From NCBI GenBank assembly GCA_028681335.1, contig JAQUIT010000003.1, positions 1-64,000 of the forward strand: DNA of 64,000 nt, written 5' to 3'. The DNA comes from Desulfuromonadaceae bacterium (lineage in GTDB: Bacteria > Desulfobacterota > Desulfuromonadia > Geobacterales > Pseudopelobacteraceae). Below the pieces are notes generated by a model, which worked only from the letters and a program-made list of their open reading frames with translations, was not told where the DNA came from and ran no database searches. This document shows, piece after piece, positions 1 to 9,115 of this stretch. The translations under genes were made by a program, and so were the position numbers. Each line of letters starts with the position of its first letter. The first letter of the stretch is position 1.

Positions 1-1438
1 TGTTGTCATAGAGCTGATTTGCTATCGCCGTCATGGCCATAACGAAGGTGACGAACCGGCGTTCACCCAGCCCAAAATGTATCAGCAGATTGCGGTGCGG
101 CCAACGATAAATCGTATTTATGCAAACAGTCTGGCAGAAGAGGACGGGATTTCTCCGGATGCGCTGGAACTGATTGAACAGCGTGTCAGCGAAGCGTTGG
201 AATCTTCTTTCAAAAAAGCTCCTGTAGAACGGTCGGTCGGATTTTCTGATAAATGGAGCGCCATCACTACCGCTTATAACACTACGCCTGTAGAGACTGC
301 CGTATCAGTTGAGAAGCTGGTAACGCTGGCCCGGCGTTTGGCTGCACTCCCTTCAGGTTTCATACCGCATGCAAAAATCGGTGCCCTGATTCAGAAGAGG
401 TTTGAGGCTGTTCTTAAAGGTGGGGGGATAGACTGGGGGAATGCAGAAACGCTTGCGTATGCGACACTGCTTGACCAGGGATATTCCGTGCGGATTTCTG
501 GTCAGGATTCACGGCGAGGGACTTTCAATCATCGCCACTGTGTCGTGGTCGATAATAATGACGAGCGTAATTACACGCCGCTGGAAACAGTTGTTCGTGA
601 TGGAGCTACTTTTCAGGCCTGGAACAGCCTGCTTTCCGAATTCGGCGTCCTCGGTTTTGAGTATGGCTACTCCCTGGAAACACCTGATTGCTTGACGCTG
701 TGGGAAGCTCAGTTTGGCGACTTTGCCAACGGCGCTCAGGTTATCATCGATCAATTCATTGCCAGCGGAGAAACTAAATGGAATCGTGCCAGCGGCTTGG
801 TAATGCTGCTGCCGCACGGGTATGAAGGGCAGGGAGGTGAACATTCCAGCGCCCGCATCGAACGGTTTCTGCAACTCTGTGCGTCAGAAAATATGACAGT
901 TGTCTGCCCGTCAACTCCGGCGCAGATGTTCCACCTGCTTCGGCGCCAGATGCTGCAGTCATTTCGCAAGCCGCTGGTAGTGTTTACCCCGAAAAGCCTG
1001 CTTCGGCATCCGCTTTGTTTTTCTACCGTTAACCAGTGTAGCAGTGGAGCTTTTGAACCTTGCATTGTCGATCCTGGTGACCTTTCCGTAGCCCGACAGG
1101 TTCTGTTCTGTAGCGGTAAGATCTATTACGAGCTTGAGGAAGAGCGCGCCAGATTGGAGCGGCATGATAGCGTGATTGTCAGAATTGAACAGTTATATCC
1201 GCTGGATCTCGCGTCAATAAAGGGTGTCATCGATCTGTGCACGGCTGGCTGCCGGTTGTGCTGGGTTCAGGAAGAACCGGAAAATATGGGCGCCTGGCAT
1301 TATATTGAACGTTACTTCAGAAGCTTATCAGCTTCTGTCAGTTATATCGGTCGTCCGGCAGATGCTTGCCCTGCCGTTGGATCTCATCATATTCATGCTG
1401 AGCAGCAGTCGGAAATTATTCGCCTGGCATTTCCATAA
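1..1438 (+). CDS. sucA: 2-oxoglutarate dehydrogenase E1 component, C-terminal part
   Basis: Thiamine-diphosphate-dependent E1 subunit of the 2-oxoglutarate dehydrogenase complex, which decarboxylates 2-oxoglutarate in the TCA cycle. The reading frame is open from base 2, so the gene begins before the window; about 479 C-terminal residues are present. The first codons give the family hallmark CYRRHGHNEGDEP followed by FTQPKMY. Further E1 signatures are LPHGYEGQGGEHSSARIERF and the transketolase C-terminal fold ending with a QEEPENMGAW motif. The internal ATG at 77 is not a start. Unlike many genomes, no sucB (E2) follows within the next kilobases; the next gene has its own promoter, so E2 must lie elsewhere if present. 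Confidence 0.95.
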   Translation, partial: VVIELICYRRHGHNEGDEPAFTQPKMYQQIAVRPTINRIYANSLAEEDGISPDALELIEQRVSEALESSFKKAPVERSVGFSDKWSAITTAYNTTPVETAVSVEKLVTLARRLAALPSGFIPHAKIGALIQKRFEAVLKGGGIDWGNAETLAYATLLDQGYSVRISGQDSRRGTFNHRHCVVVDNNDERNYTPLETVVRDGATFQAWNSLLSEFGVLGFEYGYSLETPDCLTLWEAQFGDFANGAQVIIDQFIASGETKWNRASGLVMLLPHGYEGQGGEHSSARIERFLQLCASENMTVVCPSTPAQMFHLLRRQMLQSFRKPLVVFTPKSLLRHPLCFSTVNQCSSGAFEPCIVDPGDLSVARQVLFCSGKIYYELEEERARLERHDSVIVRIEQLYPLDLASIKGVIDLCTAGCRLCWVQEEPENMGAWHYIERYFRSLSASVSYIGRPADACPAVGSHHIHAEQQSEIIRLAFP

Positions 1439-1482
1439 AAAGAGAAAAGGTTCCATTTATCTGGCTTTGCAACCCATTGCAG

Positions 1483-1512
1483 TTGACAAATGAGGTTAAG
1501 CCCGTGTAGATA
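1483..1512 (+). promoter_or_regulatory. Sigma-70-type promoter
   Basis: A perfect -35 hexamer TTGACA is followed after 18 bases by TAGATA (or by AGATAAT one base later). It lies about 30 bases upstream of the next gene's start. This suggests the downstream trio is transcribed separately from sucA. Confidence 0.6.
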
Positions 1513-1540
1513 ATGAAAACTTTATATATAAAGGCTATCC

Positions 1541-3034
1541 ATGCTTAACCTGCTTTTTATTTCAGATAGTCCAAAAACTGAAAGCATCAAAAGTGAGCTT
1601 CAGCCCTTTCTCAAGGTCATTATTGATGTCGTCACTGATTTCGATAGCGGTCTGAGGGATGTGTTTGAAAAACGCCCTACGGTCGTTTGTATTCAGGATC
1701 AGATCGGCACTGTTACCGGTGAGAGCGTCGCCCGTCACATTCAGATGCTTCTCGGAAGCGGTGCGCCGACGTTTATTCTTCTTCACACCGGAAAGAGTAA
1801 AGCTAAGGCGATCAAGGGACTCTATGAGAGTGTAATAGATCTGGGACAACCGGGCAACGTACTTGCGGAAGAGGTGAAAAATTCTATCAAGCTGTTGCTC
1901 GGTGATAAATGGGATAAGATTTATATTCCTCCCAAACCAGCACCTGTTGCGGCTAAACCTTCTCTCCCTGTTACCGCAGAGTCGCGTGAGAATGCCGACA
2001 AACTGGTGGATGGTTTCTTGTCCGATCTTAAGATGTCCGGCCTTGCAGTTACAGAGGACCAGCCACAGGCTCAATCCGTTTCTGATGAGCTTATCGTTAA
2101 ACCGCCAAATGTCAGTTCGCTTCAACCCGGAAATGGCCTTGGTAACGCTGAGGCGGACAGGGCTAAAGCTATCAATGATGATTTGGTTGAATTACTTCTT
2201 CTGGAGTCAGGCAAAGCCTGGCAGGATGAACGTTCGGCTGCGGTATCTGACGGCGTTAACGCCTTGCAGGAAACCGTTTCACCAGAGATCCCCAAGCCTA
2301 AAGCCGCTGCCGTAAAGCCACAGCCTGTTGTTAGTGCCAAGTCACCGGCAGCACCAGTTGCCAAGCCGCAGCCAGCAGCAGCGCCAGCTGCTGCTGAATT
2401 CCGCATCAGCCGGAATACGATTCAGGAAGACGATCACATTCCGGAAGATGTGCTGCTGGAGTTTGAGCAAAGTTACCGTCCTGCATCTGCCGGTCTGAGG
2501 CGTGGTGTTGTTATTGCGCTTGGTTGTGCTATCTGCGTTGCCTCAGTCTGGTATCTTGTTAATCAAAAACCGCAGCTGGTAAACTCGCTGAAGCAGCGTT
2601 TAATTCCCGCATCTGTGACCAAACCTGAAACTTTGTCTACGCCGGTGACTCTCGTTGTTCCCGTGCAAAAGCCTGTTTCGACGCCAGTTCCGTCTTTGCC
2701 TGCATTTATACCAAAAAACGGCTATGACGCCTCTTTTGCAGTGAAAAATCCCGGTTGGCAGCGCTATGTCGGTAAAGACAATGAGTTCAGGGTGTTCAAA
2801 ACAGCTGCACATATACAGGCGGTTCAGGTCCTTTCTGTTAAAGACGCACCCGTTTCAGAGTCATTGTTGAAATCTGTACTGCAGGAGTTAGCAGGGAGTG
2901 CGGATTACAAGATAACTTCTCGAAGTAAAAATGCCGGTATCCATATTGAAAACGGTACAATTCAGGATAAAGCTGAAATTGTCATATACAGGAAAAACAG
3001 GGATATAAAGGCTTTTGTAGTGTCAATTAACTGA
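1541..3034 (+). CDS. Membrane protein with degenerate receiver-like N-terminal domain
   Basis: Unassigned protein of 497 residues. Residues 1-118 look like a response-regulator receiver fold, but no acidic pair or phospho-Asp pattern is evident (the expected site reads VVCIQDQ), so phosphorylation is unlikely. A long Pro/Ala/Lys/Val-rich linker follows (about 125-310), then one transmembrane segment near residues 322-342 (VVIALGCAICVASVWYLV) and a second low-complexity Thr/Pro/Val stretch. The C-terminal 100 or so residues form a globular, presumably periplasmic domain. It has its own promoter, an AAGG Shine-Dalgarno sequence, and precedes a LysM protein and a GspE-type ATPase. A role in the same envelope machine is inferred from context only. 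Confidence 0.7.
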   Translation: MLNLLFISDSPKTESIKSELQPFLKVIIDVVTDFDSGLRDVFEKRPTVVCIQDQIGTVTGESVARHIQMLLGSGAPTFILLHTGKSKAKAIKGLYESVIDLGQPGNVLAEEVKNSIKLLLGDKWDKIYIPPKPAPVAAKPSLPVTAESRENADKLVDGFLSDLKMSGLAVTEDQPQAQSVSDELIVKPPNVSSLQPGNGLGNAEADRAKAINDDLVELLLLESGKAWQDERSAAVSDGVNALQETVSPEIPKPKAAAVKPQPVVSAKSPAAPVAKPQPAAAPAAAEFRISRNTIQEDDHIPEDVLLEFEQSYRPASAGLRRGVVIALGCAICVASVWYLVNQKPQLVNSLKQRLIPASVTKPETLSTPVTLVVPVQKPVSTPVPSLPAFIPKNGYDASFAVKNPGWQRYVGKDNEFRVFKTAAHIQAVQVLSVKDAPVSESLLKSVLQELAGSADYKITSRSKNAGIHIENGTIQDKAEIVIYRKNRDIKAFVVSIN

Positions 3035-3136
3035 GTCTGAATAAATACTATCCGCTTTGAATCTAAACTTTAGTGTACTCAAACTCACCGATATGTATAT
3101 GAATTTAAGTATATTGGTATCTAGTGTGGAGACGGA

Positions 3137-4669
3137 ATGTTCCTTGTTTTGAAAATACGCGTACTCCTTTTTGTTTCCGTATGCACGGGGATGCTGTTCT
3201 GTGTGTCTGGCGCATATTCGGCCATGGATCCGCGCTTTGAGCTTGATCCGCAGGCGCTGGGCGGTTCTGTAACCAGTGTTAAACCCCGGAAGGTAAGGGT
3301 AAAACGCTCTTCCCGTATCCATGTCAAATCCTCATCGGCGGTGCCTGCAAAAGACAGCGTCTACATAGTAAAGCCTGCAGATAATATTTTTAAAATCCTC
3401 ATGCGTGATTATGGCCTGAGTAATAATGAAGCTGAATCATTTATTGAAGAGATCAAACGCGAAAATAATATTTACGACATAAGACGTCTTAAAATTGGTC
3501 AGAAAATCATTATACCTCCGGTTCGACGTAGTTCTGATGGTTCTCTGAAGTTGCTTCAACCGGTTAGAGACGATTCCGGTTCAACAGCAGCTCCGGAACA
3601 GGCATTTAAACTTGAATCTCCGCTGCAGGGACTTTCTGAGCAAAAAGCCGTTTCGATGCTACATAATGTGTGGAATCAGGTTGTCCCGTCGAAAAAAGAT
3701 CAGCTGAGGCCGCTGTCATTTCAAACGTCAACTTTTTCGTTAACGCTTGACCCGGAACGCTATCCCACGTTCGCCAGGATGGACGGCGGGCGCATTGTGC
3801 TGGACCAGGATGGCAGCATTCCGCCGCTTGTAAAGTCGTTGATTGAAAATAAAGACACTTCAGTGAAGATTGTGACTGAAGTACCGTCCGGGACAAAACG
3901 TTTTATGGCCTCTATGCTTGGAGCGGCCGCATTTTACTCTGTTGAGGAAAATTTCAGCATGGAATTTGGCGTCGATCCTAAACTTACTATTAACGCTGAT
4001 TTCAAGGTTGAAAAAACGGCCGAAAGTCTTATCAAGCAGGATGTCATTCTTGTGAACAGCAGGCGCACCTTGCTGCCGCCTTCACTCGGTGAGTTTCTTA
4101 AAAAAGAGGGCTTCTCACTGTATGAGCCGTTTGCTTCTCTCCAGCCGTTTGCACAGCGTGACTCACGCACCATCCATTACGTATCCGCAAAATCAACACC
4201 GGAGATGATTGACTCCATTTTAGCAGCATTTTCAATTTCACCGGAACGTGATCGCCCGGTCGATGTTTTTGCGTCTGACAATAACGGCATATCTCTGTCG
4301 GTCAAGGCGGAGCGATATTTTGAACGTGATGGGCAGAAATATGTTGTAACAAGCTTCAATGGTGATCCTATAAATTACACCCTGTTCAGGATTCTTGAGA
4401 CCAAGGGGTATAAGGTTGTCGTTTCCGAGCCCCATGACGATTTTCGCAAGACTGCTGAAAAATTAATCTCTCAAATGAAGTTAAATGGTACTTTTGCTCA
4501 ACATGAGTTGTTGCAGGACAGGTTGGCCGGATATTCCTTGCAGATGTCCGGTTTCAAGCTTGATGATCCTCTTTTTCCCGGGGGTGGAATCTTTCTGACC
4601 GATCGTCCGATGGACCGGATTATCAGGGAGCTGCTTACTGAAAATGGAATTAGTGTCGATACCAGGTGA
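3137..4669 (+). CDS. Exported LysM-domain protein
   Basis: Protein of 510 residues with an N-terminal signal peptide (basic start, hydrophobic VLLFVSVCTGMLFCVSGAYSA). A LysM domain follows at about residues 74-128 (VYIVKPADNIFKILMRDYGL ... LKIGQKIIIPP), which suggests peptidoglycan binding in the periplasm. The remaining 380 residues are not recognised; they read as a soluble alpha/beta region without cysteine clusters or transmembrane segments. The ATG at 3137 has a GGAGAC Shine-Dalgarno sequence. The gene sits between the receiver-like membrane protein and a secretion-type ATPase and ends before a strong terminator. Periplasmic partner of a pilus or secretion apparatus is a plausible inference, not shown. 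Confidence 0.75.
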   Translation: MFLVLKIRVLLFVSVCTGMLFCVSGAYSAMDPRFELDPQALGGSVTSVKPRKVRVKRSSRIHVKSSSAVPAKDSVYIVKPADNIFKILMRDYGLSNNEAESFIEEIKRENNIYDIRRLKIGQKIIIPPVRRSSDGSLKLLQPVRDDSGSTAAPEQAFKLESPLQGLSEQKAVSMLHNVWNQVVPSKKDQLRPLSFQTSTFSLTLDPERYPTFARMDGGRIVLDQDGSIPPLVKSLIENKDTSVKIVTEVPSGTKRFMASMLGAAAFYSVEENFSMEFGVDPKLTINADFKVEKTAESLIKQDVILVNSRRTLLPPSLGEFLKKEGFSLYEPFASLQPFAQRDSRTIHYVSAKSTPEMIDSILAAFSISPERDRPVDVFASDNNGISLSVKAERYFERDGQKYVVTSFNGDPINYTLFRILETKGYKVVVSEPHDDFRKTAEKLISQMKLNGTFAQHELLQDRLAGYSLQMSGFKLDDPLFPGGGIFLTDRPMDRIIRELLTENGISVDTR

Positions 4670-4704
4670 AAACATATTGTTTTTGTTGATTAATCTGTTA
4701 TAAC

Positions 4705-4737
4705 GCTCGTACCTTATCAAAGGACGAGCATTTTTTT
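4705..4737 (+). terminator. Rho-independent terminator
   Basis: Stem GCTCGT/ACGAGC extended by CCTT/AAGG, followed by seven T residues. It lies between the LysM gene and the GspE-family ATPase, so the ATPase is at least partly separately transcribed. Confidence 0.8.
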
Positions 4738-4758
4738 AGCTCAGGGAGCATGTTGGAC

Positions 4759-6693
4759 ATGAGTGCAAAAAAAGTTGGAGAGCTACTCGTAGAGCAAAAA
4801 ATGATTACCCGGGAACAACTCCTTGAAGCTCTTGAGCTTCAAAAAGTATTTCCGGATCAGCCGGTCGGTCAGCTGCTTTGCAAGCTTGGTTTTATAAAGG
4901 AAAGCGACCTTAGTCTCGTACTTGATCAGAAGGATAAACGGCGTAAGCTGGCTGATATACTGCTGGGAGGCGGTCTTGTTGACCAGCAGAAGTTGGTGCA
5001 CGCCAGCGAAGTAAGCAAACAGAACAAAATATCCCTTGAAAATGCGCTTTTAAAATTGAACTACGTTGATGAAGAGGCCATTTCAAAAGCTATCGCCAGC
5101 CAGTATGACATGCCGTATGTCCAGGTTAATGCTGCAGACCTTGACCTTTCCCTCTCCGGGTACATTAGTGCCGTGTATGCGCAAAAACAGCGCATTGTTC
5201 CGATTTCCAAAATCGGCAATACGCTCACGCTGGCTATGTCCCAGCCGCTTAAGTCACATGATATTCGTGAGTTGGAAGACAACATCCGGCTGAGAATTAT
5301 TTCTGCTATCGCCACCGAGACTAATGTCTTAAAAGCGTTGAAGCGCCTGTATAATATCGACATTGTGTCTACGAAGAGCGCTCATGATGAGGTTAATCTT
5401 GACCTGACCCCGGACAGTATCGTTGATCTGCTGAGTAAAAACTCAGCAGGAGATGAGCCGGAGGTGGAGGAAGAAACCAGGAAAGTTACCGAAAAAGACA
5501 GCGTCATCGTCAAGTTGGTCAATAAGATAATTTATGATGCTTATATGAATAAAGCATCGGATATCCATATAGAGCCATACCCGGGAAAAAATGATGTTAT
5601 CGTCCGTACCAGGGTTGATGGCCAGTGCTCAATTTATCAAAAGATTCCCTACAAGTATAAATTTGCGCTTCCGTCACGTCTTAAGATAATGGGTGATCTG
5701 GATATTGCTGAACGGCGCAGGCCACAGGATGGAAAAATAGAGTTCAAGAAATTCGGCCCGCTTGACATTGAACTGCGTATTGCAACTATGCCGACGGTCG
5801 GCGGACTTGAGGATGTTGTCATTCGTTTGCTCGCAAGTGGTGATCCGATAGGATTTAATGACCTTGGACTCACAGAGCGCAACTTGCGTATTTTTAGTGA
5901 ATCGCTGACGCGTCCCCATGGGTTGATTCTTGTTGTTGGACCGACCGGTTCGGGTAAAACAACAACCCTTCATTCCGGTCTTGCCCAGATAAACAAAACA
6001 AGTCGCAAAATCTGGACGGCAGAAGACCCGGTAGAGATTACCCAGGTTGGCCTTCGTCAGGTTCAGGTAAACCCGCGTATCGGTTTTACCTTTGCCACAG
6101 CGCTCCGCTCGTTTCTCCGCCTTGACCCGGATGTTATCATGGTTGGCGAAATGCGTGACGAGGAAACCGCCAGTACGGCTGTTGAGGCTTCTCTGACAGG
6201 GCACCTTGTCTTTTCAACGCTGCACACGAACTCAGCGCCCGAAACGGTTACGCGTCTGCTGGAAATGGGGCTTGACCCGTACAGCTTTTCTGATTCACTG
6301 GTCTGTGTGCTCGCCCAACGGCTTGCGCGGCGTCTCTGTACTGACTGCAAGGAAAGTTACCATCCATCACCGACTGAATTTGACGATCTGGTGGACGAAT
6401 ACGGCAGAAGTGAATTTGCCGGTACTGGGTTGGGTCTCTCGGATGTTGTCATGTTCCGTGCGGTCGGGTGCGACCGCTGTGGCCATACCGGATATCGTGG
6501 CCGTCTTGGTATCCATGAGGTACTTGAGTGTACAGACGCTGTAAAAGTTCTCATCAAGCATCGTGCAGACACAGACAATGTTCGCGAACAGGCCTCCAGG
6601 GATGGAATGACGACACTCAAACAGGATGGCATTCTTAAGGTCCTTTCCGGTTTGACGGATATCCTTGAAGTCCGTCGAGTCTGCATAAAATAA
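4759..6693 (+). CDS. GspE/PulE/PilB-family secretion ATPase with tandem MshEN domains
   Basis: Hexameric ATPase of the type II secretion/type IV pilus superfamily. Two N-terminal MshEN-like helical repeats (about residues 1-150, KVGELLVEQKMITREQLLEAL and a second copy near LADILLGGGLVDQQKL) are the region that binds cyclic di-GMP in MshE. Then come the N2 domain, Walker A GPTGSGKTTT (about 394-403), an Asp box and Walker B (DPDVIMVGEMRDEETA) and a tetracysteine zinc motif (C527/C530 and C571/C574, CTDC and CDRCGHTGY). I chose ATG 4759 over in-frame ATG 4750 because the AGGGAG Shine-Dalgarno ends one base before the latter. No pilin, PilC or PilT gene is adjacent, so whether it serves pili or secretion cannot be told. 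Confidence 0.9.
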   Translation: MSAKKVGELLVEQKMITREQLLEALELQKVFPDQPVGQLLCKLGFIKESDLSLVLDQKDKRRKLADILLGGGLVDQQKLVHASEVSKQNKISLENALLKLNYVDEEAISKAIASQYDMPYVQVNAADLDLSLSGYISAVYAQKQRIVPISKIGNTLTLAMSQPLKSHDIRELEDNIRLRIISAIATETNVLKALKRLYNIDIVSTKSAHDEVNLDLTPDSIVDLLSKNSAGDEPEVEEETRKVTEKDSVIVKLVNKIIYDAYMNKASDIHIEPYPGKNDVIVRTRVDGQCSIYQKIPYKYKFALPSRLKIMGDLDIAERRRPQDGKIEFKKFGPLDIELRIATMPTVGGLEDVVIRLLASGDPIGFNDLGLTERNLRIFSESLTRPHGLILVVGPTGSGKTTTLHSGLAQINKTSRKIWTAEDPVEITQVGLRQVQVNPRIGFTFATALRSFLRLDPDVIMVGEMRDEETASTAVEASLTGHLVFSTLHTNSAPETVTRLLEMGLDPYSFSDSLVCVLAQRLARRLCTDCKESYHPSPTEFDDLVDEYGRSEFAGTGLGLSDVVMFRAVGCDRCGHTGYRGRLGIHEVLECTDAVKVLIKHRADTDNVREQASRDGMTTLKQDGILKVLSGLTDILEVRRVCIK

Positions 6694-6710
6694 CCGTTTG
6701 AAACAAAAAT

Positions 6711-6743
6711 TTACTTGCATTACTTGCTCTATCATGCTAAGTA
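6711..6743 (+). promoter_or_regulatory. Possible promoter for the rimP-nusA-infB operon
   Basis: TTACTT is followed after 17 bases by ATGCTA; an alternative pair TTGCAT and TAAGTA overlaps it with the same spacing. It is placed just after the ATPase stop and before the leader hairpin of rimP. The match is moderate. Confidence 0.35.
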
Positions 6744-6768
6744 GAAGGACAATTTATGTTCACTCAGT

Positions 6769-6797
6769 AAGTGAGCTCGCAAGGCTCACTTTTTTTT
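6769..6797 (+). terminator. Terminator-like leader hairpin immediately upstream of rimP
   Basis: Stem AAGTGAGC/GCTCACTT with a seven-base loop runs straight into eight T residues. It lies only 17 bases before the rimP ATG and after a candidate promoter, so it could act as an attenuator of the rimP operon as well as ending the upstream ATPase transcript. Confidence 0.7.
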
Positions 6798-6814
6798 GTC
6801 CAATCGGGATTGGT

Positions 6815-7300
6815 ATGGCCACTCAAAAAGAAGATACATGTACCGTTGTCAGTCGTATTGCTCAGCCGATACTTGAGTCCCTTGGGCTTGAACTGGTTGA
6901 TATTGAATTCGGAAGAGTCGGCCCTGATGCCGTACTACGTCTGTTTATTGATAAAGAGGGCGGCGTGTTGCTTGACGACTGTGCTGCTCTTAGTCGTGAA
7001 CTGTCAATGGTTCTTGATGTAGAAGACGTCATTGCCTGTAACTATACTCTGGAAGTCTCTTCGCCGGGTCTTGACCGTCCGCTTAAAAAGCAGGCGGATT
7101 ACGACCGTTTTGTTGGCCGACTCATTAAAGTGCGTACCTATCAGCCTTTCCTGGATGACAGTGGCAACAAGCGTAAAACTTTTCTGGGGAAGCTTGACGG
7201 GCTTGTGGACGGCATTGTTAAAATGACCCTCACGGAAGGGCAGACCGCCTCAATTCCGCTTGAGCAGGTTGCCAAAGCCAATCTTGAATTTGAACTCTGA
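6815..7300 (+). CDS. rimP: Ribosome maturation factor RimP
   Basis: Small-subunit assembly factor of 161 residues, first gene of the nusA operon. The frame is open upstream to 6698, but that extension would run through the terminator hairpin, and the conserved protein begins at the ATG at 6815 (MATQKEDTCTVVSRIAQPIL). Family features include the EFGRVGPDAVLRLFIDKEGG strand, SPGLDRPL turn and a C-terminal Sm-like barrel (KTFLGKLDGLVDG). Only a weak GGGATTGG Shine-Dalgarno sequence is visible. NusA follows after 38 bases. Confidence 0.92.
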   Translation: MATQKEDTCTVVSRIAQPILESLGLELVDIEFGRVGPDAVLRLFIDKEGGVLLDDCAALSRELSMVLDVEDVIACNYTLEVSSPGLDRPLKKQADYDRFVGRLIKVRTYQPFLDDSGNKRKTFLGKLDGLVDGIVKMTLTEGQTASIPLEQVAKANLEFEL

Positions 7301-7338
7301 TCTGAAATACCTATACATGCCAGCAAGGAGAAGTAACC

Positions 7339-8499
7339 GTGGATACAATTATTAATCTCAAACATGCTATTGACCAGCTTGTAAAAGAGAAGGGCATTGA
7401 CCGTCAGGTTGTTCTTGAAGCTATGGAACAGGCCGTTCTGACGGCAGCTAATAAAAAATATCGCAATACCCGCGACCTCGAAGCTCATTATAATCATGAA
7501 AGCGGTGAGGTTGAGCTGTTCGAGTTTGTCACCGTTGTTGAAGAGGTTGAAGATTCGTATAAGGAAATCTGTCTGGATGAAGCTCATGAGATTGACCCTG
7601 AAGCCGAAATCGGTGATTCGCTGGGTGAAAAGCTTGACTCCAGCGGCTTTAGTCGTATCGCTGCTCAGACTGCCAAGCAGGTCATTATCCAGAAAGTGCG
7701 CGATGCTGAGCGTGAGACAATATACAATGAATACAGTGATCGTATCTGGGAAGTTATTACCGGTATGGTGCGTCGTTTTGAAAAAGGCGAACTGCTCATA
7801 GATCTGGGACGTGCCGAGGCAGTTTTGCCCGCCAAGGAGCAGATGCCGCGTGAGGTTTATCGGCCAGGCGACCGCATCAGAGCAATCATCACTGATATCC
7901 GCATGACGACCAAGGGACCGCAGATAATGCTTTCCCGTACCCATCCCAGTATGCTTGCCAAGCTTTTTGAAGCGGAAGTTCCGGAAATTGCTGAAGGGAT
8001 AGTTGAAATTAATGCTATTGTACGTGATGCAGGTAGTCGTGCTAAAATAGCAGTTTCATCAAATGATCGCGATGTTGATCCGGTTGGTGCCTGTGTCGGT
8101 ATGCGTGGAGCACGTGTCCAGAATGTCGTTTCTGAACTGCGTGGTGAAAAAATAGATATTATTCCCTGGTCGGAAGATATTGCCCGTTTCGCCTGCAATG
8201 CTCTTTCCCCGGCTCAGGTTTCCAAGGTGTTTGTTGACGAAGAAAAACGTGCCCTTGAAATTGTTGTCGCAGACGATCAGCTCTCCCTCGCTATCGGTAA
8301 ACGAGGTCAGAACGTCAGTCTGGCTGCCCGCTTAACTGGATGCCGGATTGATATCAAGAGCGAGTCGAAGGTTTCTGAGGCAGATGCGCAGGAGTTTTCA
8401 TCGTTCGATGGCACTGACGTTGATGAAATTGAAGAAGAGCCGCTTCAGGAAACCGATGCTGTCGTCGCCGATACTAATGTCGAAGTCGCTGCCGAGTAG
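7339..8499 (+). CDS. nusA: Transcription termination/antitermination protein NusA
   Basis: RNA-polymerase-binding elongation factor of 386 residues. Order of domains: N-terminal RNAP-binding domain (1-130), S1 domain (about 133-200, ITGMVRRFEKGELLIDLG), and two KH domains (VGACVGMRGARVQNVVSELRG and LAIGKRGQNVSLAARLTG). An acidic tail follows; the acidic C-terminal repeats of the 495-residue E. coli protein are missing, as in many bacteria. The start is GTG with an AAGGAG Shine-Dalgarno sequence. It lies in the standard rimP-nusA-infB order. Confidence 0.95.
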   Translation: MDTIINLKHAIDQLVKEKGIDRQVVLEAMEQAVLTAANKKYRNTRDLEAHYNHESGEVELFEFVTVVEEVEDSYKEICLDEAHEIDPEAEIGDSLGEKLDSSGFSRIAAQTAKQVIIQKVRDAERETIYNEYSDRIWEVITGMVRRFEKGELLIDLGRAEAVLPAKEQMPREVYRPGDRIRAIITDIRMTTKGPQIMLSRTHPSMLAKLFEAEVPEIAEGIVEINAIVRDAGSRAKIAVSSNDRDVDPVGACVGMRGARVQNVVSELRGEKIDIIPWSEDIARFACNALSPAQVSKVFVDEEKRALEIVVADDQLSLAIGKRGQNVSLAARLTGCRIDIKSESKVSEADAQEFSSFDGTDVDEIEEEPLQETDAVVADTNVEVAAE

Positions 8500-8507
8500 T
8501 ACCGGGC

Positions 8508-9110
8508 ATGGTCAGTAAAGCGAATACAGAGCCTCCGCAGCGTAGTTGCCTTGGTTGCAGAACAAGCAAGGACAAGGGCCTTCTGTTGCGCTTTGTCCAG
8601 ACGCCTGATATGGAAATTTTGCCGGATCTCGAGAGTCGGCTTCCCGGCAGGGGCGCATATACCTGTATCAGCAAGCGCTGTCTTGCTGCTGCGGTTGATC
8701 AACGGCAATTCAAGCGCTCTTTTAAACACGACGTGTCGGTTATGCCGGCAGAACAACTGGTTGAGTATGTTCGCCAGCAGTTACATGGTCGTATTGTCGG
8801 TCTGATCGGGCTTGCCAACAAAGCTGGGTTGATTACTTCCGGTGGCGCCATGGTAAGCGACGCGTTACGGGGCAAGAAGAAGCCGGGGCTGGTTATTGTT
8901 GCAACAGATGTCTCGGAACCGATTAGCGATAAAATTATACATACTGCGGCAGCAAACCATGTGCCGTTTAGGCTAGTTATAACCAAAGATGATATCGGAA
9001 TGATTTTGGGTAAGGCACCGAGAAGCGCGCTTGCTGTAGCATCGGGCGGTTTTGTGGCGCAACTGATAAACGCTATTGACAGATACAGAAACTTCCTGGG
9101 GGAGGTATAA
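8508..9110 (+). CDS. YlxR (DUF448)-L7Ae fusion, RNA-binding
   Basis: A 200-residue protein that joins two families usually encoded by adjacent genes. Residues 1-90 are the YlxR/DUF448 domain ([32 protein letters not shown]), called RnpM in Bacillus where it modulates RNase P. Residues 95-190 are an L7Ae/L30e-type RNA-binding domain ([19 protein letters not shown] ... [17 protein letters not shown]), the YlxQ family. ATG 8508 follows the nusA stop by nine bases and infB starts six bases after this gene, so it is tightly in the operon. Both domains point to structured-RNA binding; the exact target here is unknown. Confidence 0.88.
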   Translation: MVSKANTEPPQRSCLGCRTSKDKGLLLRFVQTPDMEILPDLESRLPGRGAYTCISKRCLAAAVDQRQFKRSFKHDVSVMPAEQLVEYVRQQLHGRIVGLIGLANKAGLITSGGAMVSDALRGKKKPGLVIVATDVSEPISDKIIHTAAANHVPFRLVITKDDIGMILGKAPRSALAVASGGFVAQLINAIDRYRNFLGEV

Positions 9111-9115
9111 AGGAT

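Noticed and set aside
6698..6814. Upstream extension of rimP
   Set aside because: It would run through a terminator hairpin and has no similarity to RimP.
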